NCBI GenBank assembly: GCA_964533935.1
Contig: CAZHOG010000001.1
Span: 103,640-167,639 of the forward strand
Source of the DNA: RUG14121 sp964533935
GTDB taxonomy: Bacteria; Bacillota_I; Bacilli_A; RF39; UBA660
Length of the DNA stretch: 64,000 nucleotides
Direction of reading: 5' to 3'
Of this stretch, positions 27,486-34,715 are shown in pieces. The position numbers were made by a program, and so were the translations under genes. The notes below the pieces were generated by a model that was not told the DNA's origin, did no database searches, and was given only the letters and a program-made list of their open reading frames with translations. Each line of letters begins with the position of its first letter. Position 1 is the first letter of the stretch.

Positions 27486-28986
27486 ATATTTCACTAGTAT
27501 CTATTGTTATTACAGGTCTTATACCAAAATTATTTGTATTTGTACAACGAGTAGTTACACCAAAGCCACCATCACTAATAACATACCAAACAGATTCTAA
27601 ATCATATGAAGACTTTGTCCAATAGGATGTATCATAAATAAACGAAGGTGATTCCGTACACTTATGTGTTGAAACAGAACATCCAAGTGATTCCAATTCT
27701 TCTTTTGTTATTAATGATACAATACTTATTTCTGTGCCAACTCTTTCCAAATTTGCTTTATATAAGTTTATATATTTTTCAGCTAAACTTCCAGTATAAT
27801 CACTATAGTTTGTTCCTTTTTGATCATTTGATGAGAAAGCAGTAGAACCAATTCTTATTGTTTCTCCTGAAATATATCCTCTCATTGTGCTATCCTGCAT
27901 TCCAGTTGCTTCAACTCCATATGCGGACCAACTACCATCATATTTTCCACCAATATATAAATTATATTGCGCTAATGCTTTAATATTTGTATTATCATTT
28001 GATATTACATAAAAACTTTCAGTTCCAATTGTGATTAAATCTCCAATATCAGCATAACCATTACTATTTTCGTCTTTTGCTAATTTCCATGTTTTTATTT
28101 CTTCATTATCTAATTTAATATTTGCACTAAATTTTTTTGATTCATTAGCTAATAATTGAATATTATTATTCATTGCTATTTCATTTGTGCTTATTGTCAA
28201 TTCATATATTTTTGATGTCTTTGATTCTAATGTTTGATTTTCTAATATGTATTCATCATTACTATTAATTGTTCCTGTTTTTATAACACTATTATTTGAT
28301 TTTACTGAATAATTTAAACCTTGTGTATAATCATTTGTAATATCGCTTAATTTTACATTATATTTCATTTCTTCTTTGTTATCATTTGTTATTATAAATG
28401 TCTTTATTAATTCATTATCTTCTAAATTTTCAACAATTAAGTTTTCTCTTGATATCATAAGTGCATCTAATCCACTTACTTTATTAGCATCTACACCTAA
28501 AGTAGCTTTAAATGACTTTCCTTGTAGATTATTTTGATCACTACTACTTTGCTTAAATGTTATTTTTAATGTATATGATTTTGTTACTCCTGCATCTATA
28601 GAAATATTTGCTTTTAAATATTTCTTTTCATTACTAACTGGTAATACTGATTCTTCAATCACATTACCAGTTTCATCAGATAATGTGTATACTAAATCTT
28701 CATTGAATTCATTTGTAATATTTTGCAAATAAATATTATAATCTACTGCTATATTACTTGTATTTTCTACTGTAAATGTTTTTGTGAAACTATCTCCAGG
28801 AACTATTCCAGTTACATTTATTTCCTGCCCACCAGTATAGGTTAAAGTTAGTTTATTTGTTTTAACTACTGTTTGTGATTCATTTATTCTATTTACATTG
28901 GCACTATAATAGGCATATGTTACACCCGCAATAGTTGCCACTACAGCAAATATACTTGCTACTATTAATATTATTTTTTTCTTCAT
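27484..28986 (-). CDS. Secreted TasA/camelysin-like surface protein with a C-terminal adhesin-type domain
   Basis: A 500-residue exported protein. A signal peptide (MKKKIILIVASIFAVVATIA, then GVTYAYYSANVN) is of the TasA/CalY kind, in which SipW-type peptidases cut near the AYYS region. Two related beta-sandwich modules follow (about 40-165 with GDSFTKTFTVENTSNIAVDY, and about 185-300 with ELIKTFIITNDNKEEMKY). The C-terminal 190 residues end YVISDGGFGVTTRC ... FGIRPVITID, which I recognise as the domain common on Firmicutes surface proteins (DUF6273-like). There is no LPXTG and no transmembrane anchor at the end. A fibre or matrix protein is plausible. No SipW homologue is in the window. Confidence 0.72.
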   Translation of the reverse strand: MKKKIILIVASIFAVVATIAGVTYAYYSANVNRINESQTVVKTNKLTLTYTGGQEINVTGIVPGDSFTKTFTVENTSNIAVDYNIYLQNITNEFNEDLVYTLSDETGNVIEESVLPVSNEKKYLKANISIDAGVTKSYTLKITFKQSSSDQNNLQGKSFKATLGVDANKVSGLDALMISRENLIVENLEDNELIKTFIITNDNKEEMKYNVKLSDITNDYTQGLNYSVKSNNSVIKTGTINSNDEYILENQTLESKTSKIYELTISTNEIAMNNNIQLLANESKKFSANIKLDNEEIKTWKLAKDENSNGYADIGDLITIGTESFYVISNDNTNIKALAQYNLYIGGKYDGSWSAYGVEATGMQDSTMRGYISGETIRIGSTAFSSNDQKGTNYSDYTGSLAEKYINLYKANLERVGTEISIVSLITKEELESLGCSVSTHKCTESPSFIYDTSYWTKSSYDLESVWYVISDGGFGVTTRCTNTNNFGIRPVITIDTSEI

Positions 28987-29011
28987 ATATAATCACTCTA
29001 TTCTTATATCT

Positions 29012-29020
29012 ATTTTAACA
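29012..29020 (-). promoter_or_regulatory. Extended -10 promoter element for the TasA-like gene
   Basis: Minus-strand TGTTAAAAT about 26 bases before the ATG, following the rplT terminator. No clear -35. Confidence 0.35.
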
Positions 29021-29036
29021 AAAAAATATAAATAAA

Positions 29037-29065
29037 AAAAGAGTCAAAATACATTTAACTCTTTT
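29037..29065 (-). terminator. Terminator after infC-rpmI-rplT
   Basis: AAAAGAGT (29037-29044) pairs with ACTCTTTT (29058-29065), with additional inner pairs. A seven-U run follows on the minus strand beyond the rplT stop. Confidence 0.75.
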
Positions 29066-29071
29066 AATAAA

Positions 29072-29629
29072 TTATTTTAAATTACTAATAATTTCATCTT
29101 TTTTCATAGTTGAATAACCTTTAACGCCTTGTTCTTTAGCAACTGCTTTTAATTCAGCTAAAGTCATTTTACTATAATCTTTAGATTCTTCTTTTTTTGC
29201 TTCTACTTTTTTAGGAGCTTCTTTTTTTACTTCTTTAGTTTCAACTTTTTCTTCTTTTTTTGAAGCAGTAGGATTAGCTAATGCTTTTTTTGCAGTTTCA
29301 ACTAATTTTGTGAATGCAGCAGGATCATTAATAGCTACTTCACTTAACATTTTACGATTTAAATCAATACCAGCAACTGAAAGTCCATTAATGAATTTAG
29401 AATAACTGATTTCATTTTCACGACATGCAGCATTAATTCTTGTAATCCATAATTTTCTAAAGTTTCTTTTATTTGCTTTTCTATCTCTATATGCATATTC
29501 ACCACTATGGAATAATTGTTCTTGAGCAGTTTTATATAATCTATGTTTACTACCAAAATATCCTTTTGCAGCTTTTAAAACTTTTCTTCTTCTGTTTTTA
29601 GAAACAGTTCCACCTTTAACTCTTGCCAT
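29072..29629 (-). CDS. rplT: Ribosomal protein L20 (bL20) with a C-terminal Rho_N/SAP-like extension
   Basis: Large-subunit assembly protein; in Firmicutes and enterobacteria it also represses its own operon by binding the leader. Residues 1-118 are a complete L20 (ARVKGGTVSKNRRRKVLKAA, YFGSKHRLYKTAQEQ, WITRINAACR). It normally ends there. Here residues 119-152 form a Lys/Glu/Ala/Val linker, and 153-185 read MTLAELKAVAKEQGVKGYST..., a short helix-extended-loop-helix resembling the Rho N-terminal or SAP nucleic-acid-binding fold. The reading frame, codon use and downstream terminator all include the extension, so it is not a frameshift artefact by eye. AGGAGG precedes the ATG. Last gene of infC-rpmI-rplT. 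Confidence 0.93.
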   Translation of the reverse strand: MARVKGGTVSKNRRRKVLKAAKGYFGSKHRLYKTAQEQLFHSGEYAYRDRKANKRNFRKLWITRINAACRENEISYSKFINGLSVAGIDLNRKMLSEVAINDPAAFTKLVETAKKALANPTASKKEEKVETKEVKKEAPKKVEAKKEESKDYSKMTLAELKAVAKEQGVKGYSTMKKDEIISNLK

Positions 29630-29639
29630 TATTTACCTC

Positions 29640-29840
29640 CTACTTAATAACTGACTTAATATTGTCAGCCATTCCTTTACTTAAAACTCCCTTGTTTCTT
29701 CTTTGTCTAACTTGTTTAGAACTATCTTTACTAGTTTTATGGTTACCATTTCCAACTTTATAAGTTAATGAACCATTCTTTTTAACTTTGAAAACTTTGC
29801 TACTAGCTTTATGTGTTTTCATTTTTCCGCTTTTTGCCAT
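29640..29840 (-). CDS. rpmI: Ribosomal protein L35 (bL35)
   Basis: Small basic protein of the 50S subunit, 66 residues, with the family pattern KMKTHKASSKVFKVKKNGSL near the N-terminus and the KQVRQRRNKGVLSK region before a short C-terminal helix. It is the middle gene of infC-rpmI-rplT, the universal arrangement, with 10 bases to rplT. A Shine-Dalgarno GAAGGGAAG lies upstream of the ATG. It is normal in length and composition, and is expected to be co-regulated by L20 binding the shared leader. Confidence 0.96.
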   Translation of the reverse strand: MAKSGKMKTHKASSKVFKVKKNGSLTYKVGNGNHKTSKDSSKQVRQRRNKGVLSKGMADNIKSVIK

Positions 29841-29872
29841 TTTATATACTTCCCTTCTAAATTATATATATA

Positions 29873-30397
29873 TTATTTTTTTGGCGTTAATAGCATATAC
29901 ATTACTCGTCCTTCAATTTTTGGAGTACTTTCAATTGTTGCTACCTCAGCTAAACTTTCAGCAAATTTGTTTAAAACATCAACACCTAACTCTTGATGAG
30001 CCATTTGTCTTCCTTTAAATTTAATACTTGCTTTTACTTTATGACCTTTTTGTAAATAGGCCGAAGCATTTCTAACTCTTGTATCAAAATCATGAACATC
30101 AATTACAACAGACAATTTATATTCTTTAACTTCTTTATTACTTTCTCTTTGTTTCTTTTGAGCTTCTTTTGTTTTCTTTTGTTTTTCATAACAATACTTA
30201 TTGTAATCCATTATTTTACCAACAGGATTAACACTATTTTCACTCATTAAAACTAAATCTAATCCAGCATAATTAGCTAATGTCAATGCATCATCTAATT
30301 TCTTAATACCCATTTGTTCTCCATTTGGACCTATTACCATCAATTCAGAAACTTTAATAGCTCTATTGATTGGTAAATCATTATTATTTTTTGCTAT
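29873..30397 (-). CDS. infC: Translation initiation factor IF-3, with apparent ATA start
   Basis: Factor that keeps 30S subunits free and checks start codon-initiator tRNA pairing; 174 residues from the chosen start. The N-terminal domain begins NDLPINRAIKVSELMVIGPNG, followed by the basic linker and C-terminal domain (SVVIDVHDFDTRVRNA, KVKASIKFKGRQMAHQE). An ATG at 30421 is in frame, but the product MYVWRCVY is unlike IF-3, and GGAGGTG falls inside it. The ribosome site is seven bases from an ATA at 30397, giving (M)AKNNNDLPINRAI. Rare start codons are known in infC of many bacteria as an autoregulatory device sensed by IF-3 itself. Confidence 0.93.
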   Translation of the reverse strand: MAKNNNDLPINRAIKVSELMVIGPNGEQMGIKKLDDALTLANYAGLDLVLMSENSVNPVGKIMDYNKYCYEKQKKTKEAQKKQRESNKEVKEYKLSVVIDVHDFDTRVRNASAYLQKGHKVKASIKFKGRQMAHQELGVDVLNKFAESLAEVATIESTPKIEGRVMYMLLTPKK

Positions 30398-30548
30398 ATA
30401 AACACACCTCCATACATACAAAAAGGTAAATACATAGTATCCACCTTAAAAGTTAAAATTCAAATATAATATATTTAAACTTGGCTTTTTACCTATCGCT
30501 ATGTGCAATCAGGTGAATGTGGATACATTTCTTTCCTTTTTTAGTAAC
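30398..30548 (-). ncRNA. L20-leader-type autoregulatory 5' UTR of infC-rpmI-rplT
   Basis: About 150 bases lie between the predicted transcription start and infC. Minus-strand segments 30519-30526 and 30437-30444 (GTATCCAC / GTGGATAC) are complementary, as are 30499-30504 with 30432-30437 and 30488-30494 with 30424-30430. The three pairings cross one another, implying a pseudoknot or alternative folds. L20 is known to repress this operon in Firmicutes through a leader mimicking its 23S rRNA site. Position and structure fit that class. The assignment to a named RNA family is by context, not by covariance search. Confidence 0.75.
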
Positions 30549-30554
30549 AAAATG

Positions 30555-30583
30555 ATTATATACTATATTTTATTACATGTCAA
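30555..30583 (-). promoter_or_regulatory. Promoter of infC-rpmI-rplT
   Basis: Perfect consensus TTGACA, 17-base spacer, TATAAT on the minus strand, directly upstream of the leader. Confidence 0.9.
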
Positions 30584-30600
30584 GTAATTTATTCCTTTAA

Positions 30601-30623
30601 ATAAAAAAGCATTTACTATGCTT
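30601..30623 (-). terminator. Terminator after rpmA
   Basis: AAGCAT (30607-30612) pairs with ATGCTT (30618-30623) around TTACT. Six Us follow on the minus strand. It ends the rplU-prp-rpmA unit before the infC promoter. Confidence 0.7.
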
Positions 30624-30900
30624 CGTAAACGCTTGCTTTCTTTTTATCTCTACCTAATCTTTCGAATCTAACAACTCCATCGATAGTAGCAAATAATGTA
30701 TGATCTTTTCCCATTCCAACATTTGTTCCAGGATAAATCTTAGTTCCTCTTTGACGATATATAATTGATCCAGCAGTAACGAATTGTCCGTCAGCAGCTT
30801 TAGCACCTAATCTACGTCCTTCAGAATCTCTACCATTACGAGTAGAACCTTGAGCTTTAACGTGGGCAAATAATTGGATGTTAAGTAACATATTCTTCAT
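30616..30900 (-). CDS. rpmA: Ribosomal protein L27 (bL27) with Prp-cleavable N-terminus
   Basis: Large-subunit protein whose N-terminus reaches the peptidyl-transferase centre; 94 residues. It begins MKNMLLNIQLFAHVKAQGST; the LNIQLFA segment matches the Firmicutes-specific extension (LNLQFFA in Staphylococcus) that the protease Prp must remove so that the mature N-terminus can enter the active site. Cleavage would fall after FA, leaving HVKAQGSTRNGRD. The rest (RRLGAKAADGQFV, IIYRQRGTKIYPG, GRDKKKASVYE) is standard. Prp is encoded immediately upstream. A GAGGAT ribosome site sits in the end of prp. Confidence 0.95.
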   Translation of the reverse strand: MKNMLLNIQLFAHVKAQGSTRNGRDSEGRRLGAKAADGQFVTAGSIIYRQRGTKIYPGTNVGMGKDHTLFATIDGVVRFERLGRDKKKASVYEA

Positions 30901-30902
30901 AT

Positions 30903-31202
30903 TTATTCATCCTCTTCTCTAACATTAATATTTTTAGGATAATTACAACTTAACTCTTTTAATAAATTAATCATATTATTAATAAGTTTTCTAACTATCA
31001 CATCTTCTTTTAAAATTTCTATAGTCAAAATATCTTTTTCTTCAATATATTTTATAGCATCTCTATCTATTTCTAAAATCCCATTAACTGAAGTAATAAC
31101 TATAGATGAAACACTAGCACAAACTATATCCTTACCATTAAAATCATAATCAGCATGTCCACTAATAATAATTTTATTTTTACTAATTAAAACTTTTATC
31201 AT
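30903..31202 (-). CDS. prp: Ribosomal-processing cysteine protease Prp (YsxB)
   Basis: Small protease of 99 residues that trims the N-terminal extension of L27, essential in Staphylococcus. The catalytic pair is visible: His in ISGHADYD and Cys in DIVCASVSS, spaced as in the family. A Ser/Val-rich helix follows, and the acidic C-terminus is typical. It lies between rplU and rpmA, the conserved order. The start has no clear Shine-Dalgarno and lies three bases past the rplU stop, so it is probably translated by coupling, which would keep protease levels in step with L27. Confidence 0.93.
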   Translation of the reverse strand: MIKVLISKNKIIISGHADYDFNGKDIVCASVSSIVITSVNGILEIDRDAIKYIEEKDILTIEILKEDVIVRKLINNMINLLKELSCNYPKNINVREEDE

Positions 31203-31204
31203 AA

Positions 31205-31507
31205 TTATTTAACTTCAATTTTATTGATAGTAAGTTTAGTATAAGGTTGTCTATGTCCTTGTTTTTTACGATATTTCTTTTTAGGTTTATATTTGAAAAC
31301 AACAATTTTCTTTTGTCTTCCATGTTTATCAATAGTAGCAGTAATTTTTGCACCTTTTACATTAGGTTCACCAATTTTACCATCAACCATTAATACATCT
31401 GTAAATTCAACAGTTTCTCCAGCTTCTTGTGGTAATTTTTCAACATAAATAACATCACCTTCAGAAACATAATATTGTTTTCCACCTGTTACAAATATAG
31501 CTTTCAT
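31205..31507 (-). CDS. rplU: Ribosomal protein L21 (bL21)
   Basis: Large-subunit protein of 100 residues. It begins MKAIFVTGGKQYYVSEGD and carries the C-terminal KPKKKYRKKQGHRQPYTKL signature. First gene of rplU-prp-rpmA, preceded by a strong AAAGGAGG and an L21-leader-type RNA. L21 or a partner is believed to repress the operon through that leader in Bacillota. Nothing unusual in length. The operon's promoter is embedded in the 3' end of spoIVFB. Confidence 0.96.
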   Translation of the reverse strand: MKAIFVTGGKQYYVSEGDVIYVEKLPQEAGETVEFTDVLMVDGKIGEPNVKGAKITATIDKHGRQKKIVVFKYKPKKKYRKKQGHRQPYTKLTINKIEVK

Positions 31508-31607
31508 TTCGTACCTCCTTTAAAATTTAAGACTCGCCTTTAGAGGTAAACAATTAATGTTTTTAAAACCTGTTAAGTGCGGTTTGGAAAGGAAAGCCCT
31601 TTCAAAC
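31508..31607 (-). ncRNA. L21 leader RNA upstream of rplU
   Basis: About 100 bases of 5' UTR. On the minus strand GTTTGAAAGG pairs with CCTTTCCAAAC (31582-31607), followed by the conserved-looking CCGCACTTAACAGGTTT and a GGCGAGTC element before the ribosome site. This arrangement matches my memory of the L21 leader found before rplU in Bacillota. A covariance-model search would settle it. Confidence 0.7.
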
Positions 31608-31613
31608 GTTAAA

Positions 31614-31642
31614 ATCATATCAAAAATAACTATCTTTGTCAA
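31614..31642 (-). promoter_or_regulatory. Promoter of rplU-prp-rpmA
   Basis: TTGACA, 17-base spacer, TATGAT on the minus strand. The -35 and spacer lie within the last codons of spoIVFB, so the ribosomal operon has its own strong start inside the upstream gene. Confidence 0.85.
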
Positions 31643-32387
31643 ATTTTTTCTTTATTATTTCCTGTTCATTAATATTTTTATTATTTATATTAAAATAATG
31701 CAAATGTTCTTTTTTTAGTTCTCCTAAACATTTAGTATTACATGTTATTTTAAAATAATTAAATTCATACATAATACGCTCTAATAAAAACTTATTAAAA
31801 AATACTTTGAAATTCTTATAATAAAGAATCGTTGATATAATCAATATAGATATTATCAAATAATTATTTATTGAATAAACCATATTATATATGAAAAAGA
31901 TAATTATAAATACTATAGATATTACTATTGTTAAATAATAGCTCTTTTTAAATGAATAAAACTTATTTAAAATACTTTCAATAAGTTTACTACCATCTAA
32001 AGGAATTATAGGTAATAAATTAAAAATAGCTAACGTATAATTATATTTAATGATCATTTCATTTGTATTGACAGTAAATATATTTAATTTTAATATTAAA
32101 TATATTATTATCATTTGATTTAAAACTCCAGAAACAGCTATGCAAATATCCTTATAAATACTAGAATTAATATATTTATTAAAGACAGTTAATCCACCAA
32201 AAGGATATATCTTTATTTTTTCTATTTTATATTTAAAAAGTAAAATCACAATTATATGTCCTAATTCATGAATAAATATTATAAAAAAAATTATTATAGT
32301 ATTTTTAATAAAACCACAGAAAAAACTAACTATTATAAAATAATAAGTAAAATAATTAATTTCTATTTTATTTAAGATATTCTTCAT
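31620..32387 (-). CDS. spoIVFB: SpoIVFB-like site-2 intramembrane metalloprotease
   Basis: Polytopic M50-family zinc protease, 255 residues. In sporulating bacteria SpoIVFB cuts pro-sigma-K in the membrane around the forespore. The zinc motif is HELGH (residues 40-44) and the third ligand motif is NLLPIIPLDGSK (Asp at about 131). Both lie in membrane segments in the expected order. YPFGGLTVF and the four to six hydrophobic stretches match SpoIVFB. A C-terminal 75-residue soluble part is shorter than the CBS domain of the Bacillus enzyme (288 residues in total). The start lies inside spoIVFA, with coupled translation. Placement before rplU is the B. subtilis position, and the likely substrate, pro-sigma-K, is at 45055. 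Confidence 0.85.
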   Translation of the reverse strand: MKNILNKIEINYFTYYFIIVSFFCGFIKNTIIIFFIIFIHELGHIIVILLFKYKIEKIKIYPFGGLTVFNKYINSSIYKDICIAVSGVLNQMIIIYLILKLNIFTVNTNEMIIKYNYTLAIFNLLPIIPLDGSKLIESILNKFYSFKKSYYLTIVISIVFIIIFFIYNMVYSINNYLIISILIISTILYYKNFKVFFNKFLLERIMYEFNYFKITCNTKCLGELKKEHLHYFNINNKNINEQEIIKKKFDKDSYF

Positions 32388-32970
32388 AACTTAAATATTC
32401 ATTCTCTTTATTAAAAACTAAGTATAAATTTTCGTCAATGGTTTCACCAATCAAAGTATCTTTATTAATATAATCATATAAAGTCACATTAACATTTAAT
32501 ACATTCCCATACCAAATGTCTACACCATCTGTTCCTTGAATAATAATTGTTTTACCATAATTTTCTTTTTCACCAATAAATACAACTATTCCATCATATA
32601 GGCTTTGTACAACATTGTTTGTTAATGTTAATTTAAAACCATTATTATATTTTTCAATATTATTATAGCTTATTCCATCATTAAAAACTGTTTTAGCTGT
32701 TCCTTTATCTAAATCTAATGGTAAAGTTTTCCCAAATAATTTATTATATGTTGAAGATATTTTATTAAAAGATAGGCTCTTTTCAAATAAGTATTTTTTA
32801 TAAGTTTTTAAGTTATTATCTTTAATATTTATATAAATGGCAGTTAATAAAACAATTATTACAGCTATTAACGTTCTAGTAAATAAATTTGAAATATATT
32901 TACTTCTTACTTTTATGTTTTTACCTTTTCCTTTTTTTAACTCATTAATTATCTCATTATTATAATCCAT
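32368..32970 (-). CDS. spoIVFA: SpoIVFA-like membrane protein with degenerate M23 domain
   Basis: Regulator that, in Bacillus, anchors and inhibits SpoIVFB until a forespore signal. The 200 residues have a basic cytoplasmic N-terminus, one membrane helix at about 33-50 and an extracytoplasmic LytM/M23-like domain (from about 115: LYDGIVVFIGEKENYGKTII, then DTLIGE). The M23 metal ligands are absent: where active enzymes have H-x-H near a YAHL motif, this has DGVDIWYGNV, as expected for a regulatory rather than catalytic domain. It is shorter than the 264-residue Bacillus protein. It overlaps spoIVFB by 20 bases. The call rests on domain order, gene pairing and locus position. BofA, the third partner, is not in the window. 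Confidence 0.75.
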   Translation of the reverse strand: MDYNNEIINELKKGKGKNIKVRSKYISNLFTRTLIAVIIVLLTAIYINIKDNNLKTYKKYLFEKSLSFNKISSTYNKLFGKTLPLDLDKGTAKTVFNDGISYNNIEKYNNGFKLTLTNNVVQSLYDGIVVFIGEKENYGKTIIIQGTDGVDIWYGNVLNVNVTLYDYINKDTLIGETIDENLYLVFNKENEYLSYEEYLK

Positions 32971-32988
32971 TTATATCACCACTAAATA

Positions 32989-33390
32989 TTATGAATTGTC
33001 TTTTTTACTTATGAATGAAAAATAAAAGATAATCCATATAATAAAATTCAATATAAAATTATCAACTATAAATTTAGAAATACTAGCAAAATCAAAATTT
33101 CTATTTATTAGATTAGATAATATAATAAATAAACAATAATTAATAATATTAATACTTAAAAAGTTACTTAATATTTTATTATTGTATTTAAGTATATATT
33201 TGTTAAGTATAAAAAGCATAATAAAAATAATTAAATATTTATAATATGAATTAAATACTATAAAATCCAATGTAAAAATAATATATAGCCATTTAAATAT
33301 TTTATTTTTAAAAGAAAAATTTAATAATACTAAATAAGTTTTATATTTAGTAAGAGAATAAATTAATATATCAAGTATAAGTAATCTCAT
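32989..33390 (-). CDS. mreD: MreD-like membrane protein
   Basis: A 133-residue polytopic protein with about five hydrophobic segments and little else, consistent with MreD, the membrane component of the elongation (rod) machinery. Sequence conservation in this family is very low, so the call depends on its place directly after mreC and before spoIVFA. The ATG at 33390 is chosen because GAGGA lies five bases upstream; a GTG at 33402 would overlap mreC. It is somewhat shorter than B. subtilis MreD (about 170). Confidence 0.65.
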   Translation of the reverse strand: MRLLILDILIYSLTKYKTYLVLLNFSFKNKIFKWLYIIFTLDFIVFNSYYKYLIIFIMLFILNKYILKYNNKILSNFLSINIINYCLFIILSNLINRNFDFASISKFIVDNFILNFIIWIIFYFSFISKKDNS

Positions 33391-33391
33391 T

Positions 33392-34045
33392 TTATTCCTC
33401 ACTAGTTATTACTACTACGTAATCTAAATTATTATAATCTGCTGTCATTTTTATTTCTAATATCTTTTCCAAGTTATCTGATGATACATCTACTTTAGAA
33501 ACCGTTCCTATTGGAATATCTTTTATAATATTTGTTAAACCAGATGTATATACTAAATCACCTATTTTAATATCACTATCATTAGTAATATTATTAACTA
33601 TTAATTTATTATTTTGGCTTTTTAAAATTCCAAAAGAATCATTAACCCTAATTGATAACTTTAAGTCTGAATTATATAGCAAACTAACATTAGAACTGTT
33701 TTTATTAACTTTTGATATTATTCCAACTAAGCCATTAGTTGATACCACACAATCTCCTACCTTGTAATGTTTATTTTCACCATTAGAAATAACCATTTCA
33801 TAAAAAAAATCATATATGTTTCGATAAATTATTTTTGAATATACATAATTTCTATCTAAGTTTAAATTTAAATCATATTGATTTAAAAGTTTTATATATT
33901 CATCTTTATAATATTGTAATTCATTATCTTTTAAATAACTATAATCTTCTTTGGGAGCATTTATAAGTGAATAAAATTTTTCTTTAAAAACAAAAGCAAA
34001 TAAAAATAGCAAAAAAATTAAACTATTTTTTAAAAATATTTTCAT
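33392..34045 (-). CDS. mreC: Rod-shape protein MreC
   Basis: Membrane-anchored scaffold of the peptidoglycan elongasome, 217 residues against about 290 in B. subtilis. A single N-terminal membrane helix (SLIFLLFLFAFVF) is followed by a short coiled segment and the paired beta-barrel core. That core is recognisable by GDCVVSTNGLVGIISKVN, DLKLSIRVND and GDLVYTSGLTNIIKDIPIG. The start overlaps the end of radC by 23 bases but has its own GGAGAT. mreB, which normally lies between radC and mreC, is absent here. Confidence 0.88.
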   Translation of the reverse strand: MKIFLKNSLIFLLFLFAFVFKEKFYSLINAPKEDYSYLKDNELQYYKDEYIKLLNQYDLNLNLDRNYVYSKIIYRNIYDFFYEMVISNGENKHYKVGDCVVSTNGLVGIISKVNKNSSNVSLLYNSDLKLSIRVNDSFGILKSQNNKLIVNNITNDSDIKIGDLVYTSGLTNIIKDIPIGTVSKVDVSSDNLEKILEIKMTADYNNLDYVVVITSEE

Positions 34046-34715
34046 TTAAATCTCCATTATCAAAAAAACTATAATAATTATCTTTGCCTATAATAATATG
34101 ATCAAGTAATGGGATACCAACTATCTTTCCTGTTTGTAATATTTGACTTGTAAATTTATAATCAGCATTACTTGGTGTTATATCACCACTAGGATGATTA
34201 TGTATAATAATTAAATAAATAGCACTAACTTTCATAGCTTCTTTAAAAACTTCTCTTGGATGACAAATACTCATATTAGCGGTACCTACAAATATAGTTT
34301 TATAACTAATCAAATTATTCTTAGCGTCCAAAAATATTGCTATTAAATTTTCCTGTTCTAAATAATATAATTTTTCTTTAAAATAATCATATATATAATC
34401 TGCTCTATTAAATTTAATTTTTTTATATTCTTTTTTTATTTGAGATCTTTTTCCCAACTCTATAGCAGCTACTAAAGTAATTGCTTTTACCTCTCCTATT
34501 CCTTTTATTTTTTTCAAATTATCTAAAGTATATGAATTTAAATTTGGTATTTCTTTTTTTAATTTGATAGCTATATCTTTTACAGAAGTTTTTTTGGTAC
34601 CGCAGCGTAATATTATAGCTATTAAATCTTCATCACTTAAGAAATCAACTCCATATTTTTTCATTTTTTCTCTTGGCTTTTCTGACTCAGGCAAATCTTT
34701 AATCATATAACTCAT
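34023..34715 (-). CDS. radC: RadC-family JAB1/MPN-domain protein
   Basis: A 230-residue protein with an N-terminal helix-hairpin-helix region (LKKIKGIGEVKAITLVAAIE) and a C-terminal JAMM metalloprotease-like domain with HNHPSGDITPSNAD (the two His and Asp zinc ligands). Cellular role is uncertain; despite its name it is not a proven repair protein. Its position before mreC is conserved in Bacilli. Its stop overlaps mreC. The start overlaps the end of the upstream SPOR gene (ATGA-type). Confidence 0.93.
   Translation of the reverse strand: MSYMIKDLPESEKPREKMKKYGVDFLSDEDLIAIILRCGTKKTSVKDIAIKLKKEIPNLNSYTLDNLKKIKGIGEVKAITLVAAIELGKRSQIKKEYKKIKFNRADYIYDYFKEKLYYLEQENLIAIFLDAKNNLISYKTIFVGTANMSICHPREVFKEAMKVSAIYLIIIHNHPSGDITPSNADYKFTSQILQTGKIVGIPLLDHIIIGKDNYYSFFDNGDLNENIFKK

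Noticed and set aside
29359..29556. Second frame within rplT
   Set aside because: An overlapping shadow frame. The L20 frame is unambiguous.
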